Both the position numbers and the translations under genes were made by a program. This document shows positions 46,871 to 56,885 of a stretch of DNA of 64,000 nt, piece after piece. Origin of the DNA: Sphingomonas sp. 3P27F8 (GTDB lineage Bacteria; Pseudomonadota; Alphaproteobacteria; Sphingomonadales; Sphingomonadaceae); contig NZ_SCNL01000001.1 of assembly GCF_005502745.1 (NCBI RefSeq), positions 310,001 through 374,000 of the forward strand. The letters are read 5' to 3'. How positions within the stretch are numbered: the first letter of the stretch is position 1; each line of letters opens with the position of its first letter. A model generated the notes under the pieces. That model saw nothing but the letters and a program-made list of their open reading frames with translations. It ran no database searches and was not told the DNA's origin.

Positions 46871-47995
46871 ATGGCGCGACATTACGGGATGGACTGGCTG
46901 CGGATCGGCGCATTCGGGCTGCTCATCCTCTATCATATCGGCATGGTCTTCGTGCCGTGGAACTTCCACGTGAAGTCCACCAACGGCGAGGACTGGACGA
47001 CGCTGCCGATGATGGCGACCAACGCGTGGCGTCTGCCGCTGCTGTTCGTCGTTTCGGGCTATGCCAGCCGCGCGTTGATCCGGCGGTCGGCCGGACTGGT
47101 GCCGTTCATCGCCAATCGCAGCTGGCGGCTGCTCGTGCCGCTCGCATTCGGCATCGCGGTGATCGTGCCGCCGCAGCCGTGGGTCGAGCTGGTGACCAAG
47201 CTGGGATACGCCCATGGCTTTCCCTATTTCTGGCTGCACGATTATTTCCGCTTCGGGAAGCTTGGCGGAATCCTGCTGCCGACATGGAACCATCTGTGGT
47301 TCATCGGCTATCTGTGGGTCTATACGCTTGCGCTCGCGCTGCTGGTGGCGCTGGTGCGCAGCGATGCGCCGCAACGCTGGTTCGACCGGGTATTCGGCGG
47401 CTGGGGCGTGATCGTGATCCCGACGGCGTGGGCGCTGGCCGTTCACGCATGGTGGTTCCCGATGGTCGGCGAGACGCACATGCTGATCGACGATACGATG
47501 GCGCATTTCATGTACGTGCCTGATTTCCTGTTCGGCTTCGGGCTGGCCCGCTCGGTCGCGGCGATGGCTGCGCTGCGGCGGCTGTGGCCGGTCGCGGCAG
47601 TGATCGCGCTGGCGGCATTCGGCACGGTGCTGGCGATCGAATATACCTGGCCGCCTTCGGTGCGGACGCCCCGCTGGGTGCTGCGTCCCTATGGCGCGGT
47701 GCATGCGTTGCAGCAATGGGGCGCGATCGCCGCACTGCTCGGTGTCGCGGATCGCTGGTGGAACCATGACACGCCCGCGCGCAGGATCCTGACGGAAGCG
47801 GTATTCCCCTTCTATATCATTCACCAGACGATCATCGTGCTCGTGATGTTCTGGCTGTTGCCGCTGCGTCTTTCCGGCCCGGCCGAATTCGCGATCCTGG
47901 TCGCCGCGACGGTAACGGGGTGCTGGGCCTTTTACCTCGGCGGCCGGGCAGTTCCGCTCATCCGCCCGCTGATCGGGCTGCGGCTCAGAGGATAG
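46871..47995 (+). CDS. Membrane acyltransferase family protein (Acyltransf_3)
   Basis: 374 aa from ATG 46871; the open frame runs back to a TTG overlapping the DUF1993 stop but those 30 residues are Arg-rich and unlike the family. About ten membrane helices. Family signatures are the N-terminal Y-G-M-D-W-L-R, L-F-V-V-S-G, and W-N-H-L-W-F-I-G-Y. Similar proteins O-acylate cell-surface glycans; the acceptor here is unknown. Followed by ung after 4 nt. Confidence 0.88.
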   Translation: MARHYGMDWLRIGAFGLLILYHIGMVFVPWNFHVKSTNGEDWTTLPMMATNAWRLPLLFVVSGYASRALIRRSAGLVPFIANRSWRLLVPLAFGIAVIVPPQPWVELVTKLGYAHGFPYFWLHDYFRFGKLGGILLPTWNHLWFIGYLWVYTLALALLVALVRSDAPQRWFDRVFGGWGVIVIPTAWALAVHAWWFPMVGETHMLIDDTMAHFMYVPDFLFGFGLARSVAAMAALRRLWPVAAVIALAAFGTVLAIEYTWPPSVRTPRWVLRPYGAVHALQQWGAIAALLGVADRWWNHDTPARRILTEAVFPFYIIHQTIIVLVMFWLLPLRLSGPAEFAILVAATVTGCWAFYLGGRAVPLIRPLIGLRLRG

Positions 47996-47999
47996 CGAC

Positions 48000-48701
48000 A
48001 TGGCCGAGCCGAAGATGCATCCGACATGGCTGGAGCCGCTGCGTGCCGAATTCGCCAGCGATTATATGGCAGCGCTGCGTGACTTTCTCCGTGCGGAGAA
48101 GGCGGCGGGCAAGCAGATCTTCCCCCATTCCGCCGACTGGTTCCGCGCGCTGGTGCTGACTGCGCTGCCCGACGTGCGGGTGGTGATCTTGGGGCAAGAC
48201 CCCTATCACGGGCCGGGACAGGCCCATGGACTGTGCTTTTCCGTGCCGCCCGGGGTTCGTCCGCCGCCGAGCCTCGTCAACATCTACAAGGAGCTGGAAG
48301 CCGATTGCGGCATCGCGCGGCCGGCGCACGGATTCCTCGAAAGCTGGGCGCGGCAGGGCGTGCTGCTGCTCAACAGCGTGCTGACCGTGGTGAGCGGGCA
48401 GGCCGCCGCGCACCGCGACCGCGGCTGGGAAAAGTTCACCGACGCGATCATCCGTCTGCTCGCCGCGCGGCCGGAGCCGATCGTGTTCATGCTGTGGGGC
48501 AGCTACGCCCAGAAGAAGGCGGGGTTCGTGCGGGGCGTGGAGCAGGGCGGGCACCATCTCGTGTTGAAGGCGCCGCATCCTTCGCCGCTTTCCGCGCACA
48601 GTGGATGGTTCGGCAGCGGGCATTTCAGCAAGGCGAACGCGTTCCTTGACGGCAACGGGCGGGGAACGATCGATTGGGCCTTGCCGTCGGCCGCCGAATA
48701 G
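48000..48701 (+). CDS. ung: Uracil-DNA glycosylase (family 1)
   Basis: 233 aa. Water-activating loop GQDPYHG at residues 65-71 with catalytic Asp67, and the leucine intercalation loop HPSPLSAHSGWFG near residue 191. Removes uracil from DNA. 4 nt after the acyltransferase gene, so probably co-transcribed, although the two functions are unrelated. Confidence 0.97.
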   Translation: MAEPKMHPTWLEPLRAEFASDYMAALRDFLRAEKAAGKQIFPHSADWFRALVLTALPDVRVVILGQDPYHGPGQAHGLCFSVPPGVRPPPSLVNIYKELEADCGIARPAHGFLESWARQGVLLLNSVLTVVSGQAAAHRDRGWEKFTDAIIRLLAARPEPIVFMLWGSYAQKKAGFVRGVEQGGHHLVLKAPHPSPLSAHSGWFGSGHFSKANAFLDGNGRGTIDWALPSAAE

Positions 48702-48717
48702 CCAGAGGCGCGCCTTC

Positions 48718-48741
48718 GCGGTGGCAACGCGCCGCCACCGC
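48718..48741. terminator. Convergent hairpin between ung and dnaN
   Basis: GCGGTGGC / GCCACCGC with an 8-nt loop in the 49-nt gap; no U-tract. Confidence 0.38.
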
Positions 48742-48750
48742 CCCTGCCCG

Positions 48751-49866
48751 TCAGACCCGCATCGGCATCAGCACATACAGCGAGGGCGATTTGTCATTCT
48801 CGCGTATCAGCGTCGGCGCGGCGGCATCGGCAAGGTGGACTTCCACGACGTCGCCATCGATCTGCCCCAGGATATCGAGCAGGTAGCGGCTGTTGAAACC
48901 GATCTCGAACGGCGCGGACACATATTCGCCCGGCACCTCCTCCGCCGCCGTGCCGTTCTCCGGGCTGGTGACGGAGAGCGTCACCTTGTCGCGATCAAGC
49001 CCGACCTTCACCGCCCGCGTCTTTTCCGTGGCGATGGTGGAGACGCGATCGACACCTTCCATGAAGCTTTTCGGGTCGATCTTGAGGATCTTGTCGTTGC
49101 CGGTCGGGATCACGCGCGAATAATCGGGAAACGTGCCGTCGATCAGCTTCGATGTGAGCACCGCCTGGCCGAGATCGAAGCGAATTTTCGTGCCGGACAG
49201 CGATACGCCGACCGATCCGTCGACCTCATCGAGCAGCTTGCGCAGCTCGGCGACGCATTTGCGCGGCACGATCACGTCGGGCATGCCCTCCGCGCCTTCC
49301 GGGCGGGGAATGGTTACGCGCGCCAGGCGGTGGCCGTCGGTCGCCGCCGCCTTCAACACCGGCTGCGCGCCCTCATCGGCGACGTGCAGGAATATGCCGT
49401 TGAGATAGTAACGCGTCTCCTCGGTGGAGATGGCGAAGCGCGTCTTGTCGATGATCTGCTTCAGCGCCTCGGCGGGCATCTCGAACTGGGTCGGCAGCTC
49501 GCCCTCGGCGATCACCGGAAAATCGTCGCGCGGCAGCGTGCCGAGCGAGAAGCGCGCCCGCCCGGCCACGATCGCCATCCGGCCGTCGGCGGCGGAAAGC
49601 GACACCTGCGCCCCCTCCGGCAGCTTGCGTGCGATATCGAACAATGTGTGCGCGGAAACCGTGGTCGCGCCCGGCTGATCCACCGCCGCCGGCACGCTTT
49701 CGTTGATCTGGAGATCGAGATCCGTTGCCATCAGCCGCAGCGCCCCCTCCGCCGTCGCCTCGATCAGGACATTGGACAGGATCGGGATGGTATTCCGGCG
49801 CTCCACCACGGATTGCACATGGCTAAGCCCCTTGAGGAGCGTCGCGCGTTCGATCGTCGCCTTCAT
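48751..49866 (-). CDS. dnaN: DNA polymerase III beta sliding clamp
   Basis: 371 aa with the three clamp subdomains; begins MKATIERATLLKGL and ends PSLYVLMPMRV, both typical. It is alone, not next to dnaA or recF, as is usual in sphingomonads. A mature porin gene and terminator lie upstream on the same strand. Starts at ATG 49866. Confidence 0.97.
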   Translation of the reverse strand: MKATIERATLLKGLSHVQSVVERRNTIPILSNVLIEATAEGALRLMATDLDLQINESVPAAVDQPGATTVSAHTLFDIARKLPEGAQVSLSAADGRMAIVAGRARFSLGTLPRDDFPVIAEGELPTQFEMPAEALKQIIDKTRFAISTEETRYYLNGIFLHVADEGAQPVLKAAATDGHRLARVTIPRPEGAEGMPDVIVPRKCVAELRKLLDEVDGSVGVSLSGTKIRFDLGQAVLTSKLIDGTFPDYSRVIPTGNDKILKIDPKSFMEGVDRVSTIATEKTRAVKVGLDRDKVTLSVTSPENGTAAEEVPGEYVSAPFEIGFNSRYLLDILGQIDGDVVEVHLADAAAPTLIRENDKSPSLYVLMPMRV

Positions 49867-49930
49867 TCTGTCATCCCCCAGCCCTGCGGCAAAGGCCGGG
49901 GCAGTTAGCGCGCCACCCTAGCCAATGAAA

Positions 49931-49958
49931 AAGGGCCGGAGCAAGCGCCCCGACCCTT
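49931..49958 (-). terminator. Intrinsic terminator of the porin gene
   Basis: On the minus strand AAGGG-T-CGGGG / CTCCG-G-CCCTT (one wobble, one T-G pair) followed by TTTTT; sits between the porin stop and dnaN start. Confidence 0.75.
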
Positions 49959-49984
49959 CTTTTCGTCAGATCGCGAAGCTGCGC

Positions 49985-50605
49985 TCAGAAGCGCATGCCC
50001 ACGCCCGCCATGATCTGATGGCGATCGAGGTTCGGATCATAATTGTCGACGCCGTCGATGTGGCCATAATGCGAGTAGCGATACTCGCCCTTGATGTAGG
50101 CGGTCGGCGTCACGTTATATTCCACGCCCGCGCCAAGACGATAGCCGCCGAGGTTCTGGCTGTCCTCGAACGTCGTCGCGGTGCCGTCGAAATAGCGCGC
50201 GTTGAAGCGGGCATTGGTGTAGCCCGCCTTGGCATAGATCATCGCACGCGGTGAGACGACGTAGCCGAGGCGACCACCGACATAGAGGTCGCGGCCCGCC
50301 TTCAGGCGCGCGGCGTCGCCGGTGTTGACGATGTCATAGGCGCGTGCCTTGGTCGTCGAACCGTCGATCTCGCCTTCGATGCCGAGGATCGTGCTGCCAC
50401 CCAGGTTCGCGTCATAGCCGATCGCGCCGCCATAGGTGAGGCCATCACGCCCGCTGCCGTTGCCGTCATGGGCGTTCAGATGATCCCATCCGGCCAGCAC
50501 CTCGACACGCGGACCCGAAAACGGTGCCTGACTCTGCGCCAGCGCCGGGGTGGCGAGGGCGGCGCCCATCGCGGCGGCGGCAGTGGCGATAACGAGCTTA
50601 CGCAT
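49985..50605 (-). CDS. Outer-membrane beta-barrel (opacity/porin-like) protein
   Basis: 206 aa from ATG 50605 (GGAG 8 nt upstream). Signal peptide to PALAQ (about residue 23). Eight-stranded barrel pattern with GYVVSPRAMIYAKAGYTNAR and LGAGVEYNVTPTAYIKGEYRYSHYG, ending in a terminal Phe (GVGMRF). Same superfamily as the protein at 20162 but not a close copy. Terminator at 49931. Confidence 0.88.
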   Translation of the reverse strand: MRKLVIATAAAAMGAALATPALAQSQAPFSGPRVEVLAGWDHLNAHDGNGSGRDGLTYGGAIGYDANLGGSTILGIEGEIDGSTTKARAYDIVNTGDAARLKAGRDLYVGGRLGYVVSPRAMIYAKAGYTNARFNARYFDGTATTFEDSQNLGGYRLGAGVEYNVTPTAYIKGEYRYSHYGHIDGVDNYDPNLDRHQIMAGVGMRF

Positions 50606-50814
50606 AACAAACTCCATTCGATAACCGTCCCCTGAAACTGGGGGCGCGGAGCCTATCTGGGCGTTCTCGCAGCACTTTGCATGAACCTCAGATAAACGCG
50701 GAAATCCGTTGTTTTTCGGCCACAGGGGGTTGAAATCGCGGGGTGCGGCTCCGATCGCCCACGTCAAGAATAAGTCGTTGCGCGGGCATGCCGTAGCGGT
50801 CCAAAGGTCACCTC

Positions 50815-51456
50815 ATGACCACCTCGGCACCCGCCCGCCTCGGCCGTGATTTCATCGCACGGCATGGCGAAACCGTGTTCAACGCCGCGCGCCGGCTGCA
50901 GGGCGATGCGCCCCACACCCCGCTCACCCGCGCCGGCTTCGCGCAGGCGGAGGAAATGGGGCTGGCGCTGCGCGACCTGCTCGGGCCGCGGCCGCCGCTC
51001 ACCCTGTGGGCATCGAACGCGGGCCGAGCGCTGCAGACGCTGGCGATCGTGGCGGAGCATCTCGAGCTCGACTGGCACGAGGCGAACGTCGATCCCCGAT
51101 TGGCCGAGATCGGCATGGGAAGCTGGGGCGGCCGCTATTACGCCGACGTCATCGGCGAAGTCGGGCCGGTGATCGACGCGGAGGGCCTGTTGCGCCCCGC
51201 ACCGGACGGCGAGGATTACCCCTCGATCGCCCGACGCGTTTCCGGATGGCTTGCCGACACCGCGCGCGATCCCGGCGACCGGCTGGTCATCATGCACGGC
51301 ATCTCCAGCCGCGTGATGCGGGGGGTGATGACCGGAACGCCGGTTGGACGTTACGGTTCGCCAGTTCTGCCCGGCCATCCGCAGGGGACCGTCACTCTGA
51401 TCGAAGGTGGGCGCGAATCGGTCGCGCATCTCGGCACGGGCCACGCCCCGGCATGA
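50815..51456 (+). CDS. Histidine phosphatase family protein
   Basis: 213 aa. Branch-1 histidine phosphatase with the catalytic ARHGET (His16) and partner His in VIMHGISSR near residue 163. Likely a small-molecule or phosphoglycerate mutase-like phosphatase; the substrate is unknown. Its stop overlaps the next gene's start (ATGA). Confidence 0.92.
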   Translation: MTTSAPARLGRDFIARHGETVFNAARRLQGDAPHTPLTRAGFAQAEEMGLALRDLLGPRPPLTLWASNAGRALQTLAIVAEHLELDWHEANVDPRLAEIGMGSWGGRYYADVIGEVGPVIDAEGLLRPAPDGEDYPSIARRVSGWLADTARDPGDRLVIMHGISSRVMRGVMTGTPVGRYGSPVLPGHPQGTVTLIEGGRESVAHLGTGHAPA

Positions 51457-51926
51457 TCGCGGCCGCGCTCCTGTTGCTGGCCGGAGCGGCCGAGGGGCGC
51501 GCAACCATCGGCGTCTATCAAAGCTGGGGCGCGTTTCGCGATGCCGCACCCGCGCGCTGCTTCGCGATCGCCGCGCCGATGCGCGCCGGCGCCGCCTCAC
51601 GCTGGCGACCGTTCGCCAGCGTGGTCAGTCGTTTCGGCACGGAACGGCGCGGCGCACTGTTCGTCCGCCTGAGCGCCGCGGCCCGCCCCGGCGCGACCGT
51701 GACGCTGGCGGTGGGGGACCGCCGCTTCAATCTTTCCGCGCGCGATTCCGCCGCCTGGTCTCCCGACGCGGCCACCGATCGTGCCGTGATCGCCGCGATG
51801 CGCGGCGGACGAAGCATGAGCGTGTCGACGATAGCCGCGAGCGGTCGCCCCTTCGCCGATACCTATGGCCTGTCCGGCGCCGCCACCGCGATCGACGCCG
51901 CCGCGCTGGGCTGCGCCGGGCGCTGA
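51453..51926 (+). CDS. Exported hypothetical protein (IalB-like pattern)
   Basis: 157 aa. A short hydrophobic N-terminus ([14 protein letters not shown]) and a beta-rich body with [18 protein letters not shown] and a final G-C-A. The two Cys (39 and 154) may form a disulfide. The pattern resembles invasion-associated locus B proteins. Coupled to the histidine phosphatase. Confidence 0.75.
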   Translation: MIAAALLLLAGAAEGRATIGVYQSWGAFRDAAPARCFAIAAPMRAGAASRWRPFASVVSRFGTERRGALFVRLSAAARPGATVTLAVGDRRFNLSARDSAAWSPDAATDRAVIAAMRGGRSMSVSTIAASGRPFADTYGLSGAATAIDAAALGCAGR

Positions 51927-51973
51927 ATCGTTGCTTCTGGAAAAACCGCGCGACTTCGCCTATGTGCGCGGTC

Positions 51974-53182
51974 ATGCAGACAGCGCCGGCAGCCCTCATG
52001 CCCATTCCGGGGCACATCGATCCCGTGCCCGTGGCGCGCGCCCTTGCGCCGCGCAGCGACGGGCGCATCGACCTGCTCGGGTTGTCGAAAGACGATCTGC
52101 GCATGGCGCTCGAGACATCGCAGCTTGAGCCGAAACAGGCCAAGCTGCGCGCCAAGCAGCTCTGGCACTGGATCTACAATCGTGGCGTCACCGATTTCGA
52201 TCTGATGACCGATATCTCGAAGACCTTGCGCCCGTGGCTCGCCCAGCGCTTCGTCATCAGTCGGCCGCAGGTGATCGAGGCACAGGTCTCCACCGACGGC
52301 ACGCGCAAATGGCTGCTCCGGTCGGACGACGGGCAGGATTACGAAATGGTGTTCATCCCCGATGCCGATCGGGGCACGCTGTGCGTATCCAGCCAGGTCG
52401 GCTGCACGCTCAACTGCCGCTTCTGCCATACCGGCACGATGCGCCTCGTCCGCAATCTCACCGCTGCCGAGATCGTCGGGCAGGTGATGCTCGCGCGCGA
52501 TTCGCTCGGTGAATGGCCGAGCCAGCCCGAGGGGCGGATGCTCACCAACATCGTGATGATGGGCATGGGCGAGCCGCTGTATAATTTCGACAGCGTGCGC
52601 GATGCGCTCAAGCTCGTCATGGACGGCGATGGCCTGGCGCTCTCGAAGCGGCGGATCACGCTCTCCACCTCGGGCGTGGTGCCGATGATGGCGCGCGCGG
52701 GCGAGGAGATCGGGGTAAACCTCGCCGTATCGCTCCACGCCGTCACCAAGGAGGTGCGCGACGAGATCGTGCCGCTGAACCGCAAATACGGCATCGAGGA
52801 ACTGCTGCAGGCATGCGCCGACTATCCCGGCGCGAACAACGCGCGGCGCATCACGTTCGAATATGTGATGCTGAAGGACAAGAACGATTCGGACGATGAC
52901 GCGCGCGAACTGGTGCGGTTGATCCGCCATTATCGCCTGCCCGCGAAGGTGAACCTTATCCCGTTCAACCCATGGCCCGGCGCGCCCTATGAATGCTCCA
53001 CGCCCGAGCGGATCAAGGCGTTCTCGACGCTGATCTTCGAAGCCGGCATCTCCGCGCCCACCCGCACGCCGCGCGGGCGCGATATCGATGCCGCGTGTGG
53101 GCAGCTCAAGACCGCGTCCGAGCGCAAGACGCGCGCGGAGCTGGACCGGCTCGCGGAGGAGAAGCTGGCCGCTCTGGGGTGA
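51974..53182 (+). CDS. rlmN: 23S rRNA (adenine-2503-C2)-methyltransferase / tRNA A37 methyltransferase RlmN
   Basis: 402 aa. Radical SAM cluster CxxxCxxC at Cys144, Cys148 and Cys151 ([12 protein letters not shown]), plus the methylated and resolving cysteines (C in the N-terminal domain is absent from what I can assign; the C-terminal one lies in ECST). Starts at ATG 51974; an ATG 12 nt upstream is also in frame, and neither has a good ribosome binding site. Confidence 0.95.
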   Translation: MQTAPAALMPIPGHIDPVPVARALAPRSDGRIDLLGLSKDDLRMALETSQLEPKQAKLRAKQLWHWIYNRGVTDFDLMTDISKTLRPWLAQRFVISRPQVIEAQVSTDGTRKWLLRSDDGQDYEMVFIPDADRGTLCVSSQVGCTLNCRFCHTGTMRLVRNLTAAEIVGQVMLARDSLGEWPSQPEGRMLTNIVMMGMGEPLYNFDSVRDALKLVMDGDGLALSKRRITLSTSGVVPMMARAGEEIGVNLAVSLHAVTKEVRDEIVPLNRKYGIEELLQACADYPGANNARRITFEYVMLKDKNDSDDDARELVRLIRHYRLPAKVNLIPFNPWPGAPYECSTPERIKAFSTLIFEAGISAPTRTPRGRDIDAACGQLKTASERKTRAELDRLAEEKLAALG

Positions 53183-53249
53183 GGCTGAGGGAATTTTGAC
53201 CGCTTTCGCGCAGTTGCCGACACTGCTTGGGCGTGAGAATAGTTGAGCG

Positions 53250-53507
53250 ATGGTCGAACTCATCTATTTGGCTCCCGGTGAACAAATGCCGCTACTGTCC
53301 GAGCGAGAGACTTGGATCGTCGTTGAGGCAAGCGATGACGGGCAGTTCTTTGGCACCGGCTATGGCAAGAAAGCGGGTGGAGAGGACGCGTTCTACATAT
53401 CCCTGGCGGAGAACGACGTGAGCCTGGAGGTGGCGATAGCCGCCGCGACGAGGTGGGCAGAGCAGCGGGGTGTGTCGCGCATTTGGGTTCAGACAACGGC
53501 TGACTAG
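53250..53507 (+). CDS. Hypothetical protein (85 aa), orphan
   Basis: 85 aa, no signal peptide or membrane helix; begins V-E-L-I-Y-L-A-P-G-E-Q and has alternating strands and one long helix (LEVAIAAATRWAEQRGV). Base composition is noticeably less GC-rich than its neighbours, and codon use is plainer. No family recognised. Lies between rlmN and a convergent methyltransferase gene. Could be recent acquisition. Confidence 0.6.
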   Translation: MVELIYLAPGEQMPLLSERETWIVVEASDDGQFFGTGYGKKAGGEDAFYISLAENDVSLEVAIAAATRWAEQRGVSRIWVQTTAD

Positions 53508-53538
53508 CTAATGGCAGCTTCCCAACAATCCCCGCCCC

Positions 53539-54411
53539 TCACCTCCGCGACCAGCGCGCCCAGATCGCTGTCGGCAGCACCAGCCCGCGCGATTCCTCGC
53601 GCACGCCGAGTTCGCCCGCCTCCACCTTCCCCGGCAGGTCCGCGAACGCCTGTCGCAGCATCTCGCCGATCGCCAGCGCGGACATGCGGACGGCGTACAC
53701 CGTCAGGAAAAGATAGCGTGAATCGCCATCGAGCAACCGGCGGCAATCGGCGATCAGCGCGGGCAGGTTCTCCTCCAGCCGCCACACCTCGCCGGTCGGC
53801 CCGCGACCGTATTTGGGCGGATCTAGCAGGATGCCGTCATAGCGCCGCCCGCGCCGCACCTCGCGCGCGACGAACTTCGCCGCATCGTCGATCATCCAGC
53901 GCACCGGCGCGTCCGCCAGCCCGGAAAGCACGGCATTGCCGCGCGCCGCTTCCACCGATTTCTTCGAGGCATCGACATGCACCATCCGCGCGCCGATCGC
54001 GGAGAGCGCCAGCGTGCCCACACCGGTATAGCCAAACAGGTTGAGGCATTCCGGCTCGCTTCGGCCGGCGAGCTGCTCGCGCATCCACCCCCACACCGGC
54101 GCCATATCGGGAAAGAAGCCGAGGTGGCGGAAGGGCGTGGTCTGTGCGGTGAAACGCACCTCGCGCCACGACAAGGGCCACCCCTCGTGCGGCACCGGCT
54201 CGGCGAAGTGCCACTGGCCGCCGCCATCCTCGTCGCTGCCGGGCACGAATTCGCCATGCGCCCGCCAGTCCGCCTTTGCCGGCGCCCACAATGCCTGCGG
54301 TTCCGGGCGGATGAACCGAAAGCGGCCATAGCGCTCCAGCTTTCGGCCATGGCCCGAATCGATCAGGCCATAATCCGCCCATGGGTCGCCGATGAGAGTG
54401 TCAAGGATCAC
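53539..54411 (-). CDS. Class I SAM-dependent methyltransferase (RlmI/RlmK-like rRNA methyltransferase)
   Basis: 290 aa from GTG 54411, 8 nt after the thrC stop. SAM-binding NLFGYTGVGTLALSAIGA near residue 125, then DASKKSVEAARGNAVLSG and the catalytic-site DPPKYGRG near residue 200, as in the RlmI/K cytosine or guanine N-methyltransferases. It lacks the N-terminal PUA domain of RlmI, so the exact target base is uncertain. Confidence 0.88.
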   Translation of the reverse strand: MILDTLIGDPWADYGLIDSGHGRKLERYGRFRFIRPEPQALWAPAKADWRAHGEFVPGSDEDGGGQWHFAEPVPHEGWPLSWREVRFTAQTTPFRHLGFFPDMAPVWGWMREQLAGRSEPECLNLFGYTGVGTLALSAIGARMVHVDASKKSVEAARGNAVLSGLADAPVRWMIDDAAKFVAREVRRGRRYDGILLDPPKYGRGPTGEVWRLEENLPALIADCRRLLDGDSRYLFLTVYAVRMSALAIGEMLRQAFADLPGKVEAGELGVREESRGLVLPTAIWARWSRR

Positions 54412-54418
54412 GCCGCCC

Positions 54419-55813
54419 TCACCTGCGCGGAGAGGCCAGCCCGGCGATATAGCCGCTCACCGCCTCGAACGTCGCATCGAGCGTGACATAGCGCTCTTCG
54501 CGGTCGAACAGGTCTCCGACGCGCGCAGGAAGCGTGGGGCGAACGCCCGTCGCGCGTTCCACCGCGTCGCGGAATTTCGCCGGATGCGCGGTAGCCAGCG
54601 TCACTACCGGCGCCTCCCCGGCTTGGCGGCGCGCCGCGGCGAGGCCGATCGCGCTGTGCGGATCGATCACCTGCCCGGCGCGCTCGAACGCCCAGCGCAT
54701 CGCCAGCGACATGTCATCGATATCGACCCGCTCGCTCGCGAACAGCGCCGCCGCGCCCTCCTGTTGCGCGTTGCTCAGCCGCATCGCGCGCGTCGCCTCG
54801 AACCCGCGCATCTGTTCTGCCAGCGCGTTGCCGTCCCGCCCGCCGAGATCGAACAGCAAGCGCTCGAAATTCGAGGAAACCTGGATGTCCATCGAGGGTG
54901 TCGGCGTCGGCACGACCGTGCGGCACGAATAATCGCCGCTCGCCAGCGCGCGCGCGAGGATGTCGTTGACGTTGGTGGCCACGATCAGCTTCGCCACCGG
55001 CAAGCCCATCTTCACGGCGACATAGCCTGCGAACACGTCGCCGAAATTGCCGGTCGGCACGCTGAACGAGATCGCTCGCTCCGGCGCGCCGAGCCGTACG
55101 GCGGCGTAGAAATAATAGACCACCTGCGCCATCAGCCGCGCCCAGTTGATCGAATTGACTGCCGACAGGCTGAACCGCCCGGAAAAACCCGGATCGTTGA
55201 ACATCGCCTTCACCAGCGCCTGCGCGGAATCGAAATCGCCGCGAATCGCAATATTGTGGACGTTTGGCGCGCCGACCGTGGTCATCTGGCGGCGCTGCAC
55301 GTCGCTCACCCGGCCTTCCGGATGAAGCATGAAGATATCGACGCCCGCGCGCCCCGCCACCGCGTCGATCGCGGCGGAGCCGGTGTCTCCCGAGGTCGCG
55401 CCCACGATGGTGAGGTGGCGATCGCTGCCGGCAAGAAATTTTTCGAACAGAAGGCCGAGCAATTGGAGCGCGACATCCTTGAACGCCAGCGTCGGGCCGT
55501 GGAACAGTTCCAGCAGCCATCGATCATGATCGAGCTGGACGAGCGGCGTGACGGCGGCATGATCGAACCTGCCGTAAGCCGTGCTGCACAGCGACTTGAG
55601 TTCGTCGTTCGTCAGGCTGTCTCCCACGAACGGCGCCATCACCGCCACCGCCGTATCGACATAGGAAAGGCCCGCCAGTCCGGCGATCGCGTCCCGGCTC
55701 AGCGTCGGCCAGCGTTCCGGGAGATACAGGCCGCCATCGGCAGCGAGGCCCGCAAGCGTGACGTCGCGGAAATCCAGAGCCGGCGCGGCCCCGCGGGTGG
55801 AAATATAGCGCAT
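54419..55813 (-). CDS. thrC: Threonine synthase
   Basis: 464 aa. PLP-dependent beta-family enzyme converting O-phosphohomoserine to threonine. PLP-lysine region GPTLAFKDVALQ near residue 110, the phosphate-binding TSGDTGSAA loop near residue 147, and S-V-P-T-G-N-F-G-D-V-F-A-G later. Starts at ATG 55813; the open frame extending to 56173 is antisense to SURF1. Usual last member of the cox/SURF1/thrC string. Confidence 0.96.
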   Translation of the reverse strand: MRYISTRGAAPALDFRDVTLAGLAADGGLYLPERWPTLSRDAIAGLAGLSYVDTAVAVMAPFVGDSLTNDELKSLCSTAYGRFDHAAVTPLVQLDHDRWLLELFHGPTLAFKDVALQLLGLLFEKFLAGSDRHLTIVGATSGDTGSAAIDAVAGRAGVDIFMLHPEGRVSDVQRRQMTTVGAPNVHNIAIRGDFDSAQALVKAMFNDPGFSGRFSLSAVNSINWARLMAQVVYYFYAAVRLGAPERAISFSVPTGNFGDVFAGYVAVKMGLPVAKLIVATNVNDILARALASGDYSCRTVVPTPTPSMDIQVSSNFERLLFDLGGRDGNALAEQMRGFEATRAMRLSNAQQEGAAALFASERVDIDDMSLAMRWAFERAGQVIDPHSAIGLAAARRQAGEAPVVTLATAHPAKFRDAVERATGVRPTLPARVGDLFDREERYVTLDATFEAVSGYIAGLASPRR

Positions 55814-55824
55814 GAACGACGCGC

Positions 55825-56442
55825 CTAACGCGCGTCGTTCATGCGGGCAATCCTCCGCCGCACCGCCAGCACGTAGATCACCCCCGCAACGGCCGCGAAG
55901 AAGAACCATTGCACGGCATAGGCGAAGTGGTTGTTGGGCACGATCGTGATATCCGGCCGCGTGTTCCGCGCAAGGCCCGGAGGCGGCGCATCCGCCACGA
56001 GCAGAAGTTCGCGCGGCATATGATCGAACAGGCCGGCGATCAGCGGTCGTGCGTCCGGCGCGTGGCTTACCCAGCCCGAAACCTTGCCGCCGCTCCATTG
56101 CACCTTCGCATCGGGATCGCGCGTGGTGCCAAGTTGCACTTTCATCCCCGGGCCCTCCGCCCCGGTGCGACAATGGGCGATCAGGCGGTAGCCGGAATTC
56201 CCCGCCCCGGCGCGCTCGATGCTTGCGACCGACAGACAGAAACCGGTCGCACGACGAAACAGCAACGCGTCATCGGGGAAGCGCGGGAAAGCGATCGCAG
56301 GCTTGCCGGGGTTGGCCGCAAGCTGCGCCAGTTGCGCTTCCTTTTCCGGCAGCCGGATCAGGAGCTGCCACAGGCCAAGCCCGATCATCGCCGCCACCGC
56401 GAGCGCGACCAGGATCGTGGGCATTACCGGCCAACGCGTCAT
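55825..56442 (-). CDS. SURF1 family cytochrome c oxidase assembly protein
   Basis: 205 aa. Two membrane helices (residues 9-27 and 172-190) flanking a periplasmic domain. SURF1-typical segments: L-G-L-W-Q-L-x-R-L and the C-terminal VPNNHFAYAVQWFFFA. Delivers heme a to CtaD (CoxA). Start overlaps the DUF983 stop (ATGA). Confidence 0.93.
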   Translation of the reverse strand: MTRWPVMPTILVALAVAAMIGLGLWQLLIRLPEKEAQLAQLAANPGKPAIAFPRFPDDALLFRRATGFCLSVASIERAGAGNSGYRLIAHCRTGAEGPGMKVQLGTTRDPDAKVQWSGGKVSGWVSHAPDARPLIAGLFDHMPRELLLVADAPPPGLARNTRPDITIVPNNHFAYAVQWFFFAAVAGVIYVLAVRRRIARMNDAR

Positions 56443-56885
56443 TGCTTCAATCGCCCCTCATGCGCGGCATTGCGATATTCGAGTGCGATCAGCCAGCCCT
56501 TGGCCAGGCGCAGGCTGAACACCACGCCACCAAGCGTCACGGGGGTCCATAGCAGAAGCTGAACCCACAACGGCGGCTCGATCGTCAGCTCCAGCGCCAC
56601 CGCGCCGATCACGACAAGCGTTCCCAGGATCAGCGTCAGGAACGCCGCCGGTCCGTCGCCAACGTTGAACGCGGCATAGTCCAACCAGCATATGCGACAC
56701 CGATCGGCAAACTTCACCCAGCCCGCGAACAACGTCCTGCCGCCGCAACGCGGACAGACCCCCCTGAACCCACAATCGAAAGGGCGCGGCGAGATCGTTC
56801 CCGCCGCGCCCGCTTGTCCGTTATCCTCGGATCGCGAACCGGCGGGCGAATCCGCCGGTCCCGAACCGCTCTCAGCATCACCCAC
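56439..56885 (-). CDS. DUF983 family membrane protein
   Basis: 148 aa from GTG 56885, which overlaps the ctaE stop; a start further in is possible. A zinc ribbon-like CPRCG...CRICW (with W-L-D-Y following) sits before two membrane helices. DUF983 genes lie in the alphaproteobacterial cox cluster but have no proven role. The first 30 residues are poorly conserved. Confidence 0.88.
   Translation of the reverse strand: MGDAESGSGPADSPAGSRSEDNGQAGAAGTISPRPFDCGFRGVCPRCGGRTLFAGWVKFADRCRICWLDYAAFNVGDGPAAFLTLILGTLVVIGAVALELTIEPPLWVQLLLWTPVTLGGVVFSLRLAKGWLIALEYRNAAHEGRLKQ

Noticed and set aside
54392..55828. Plus-strand open frame of 478 codons opposite thrC
   Set aside because: Antisense to thrC with its intact PLP motif; composition is shadow-like.
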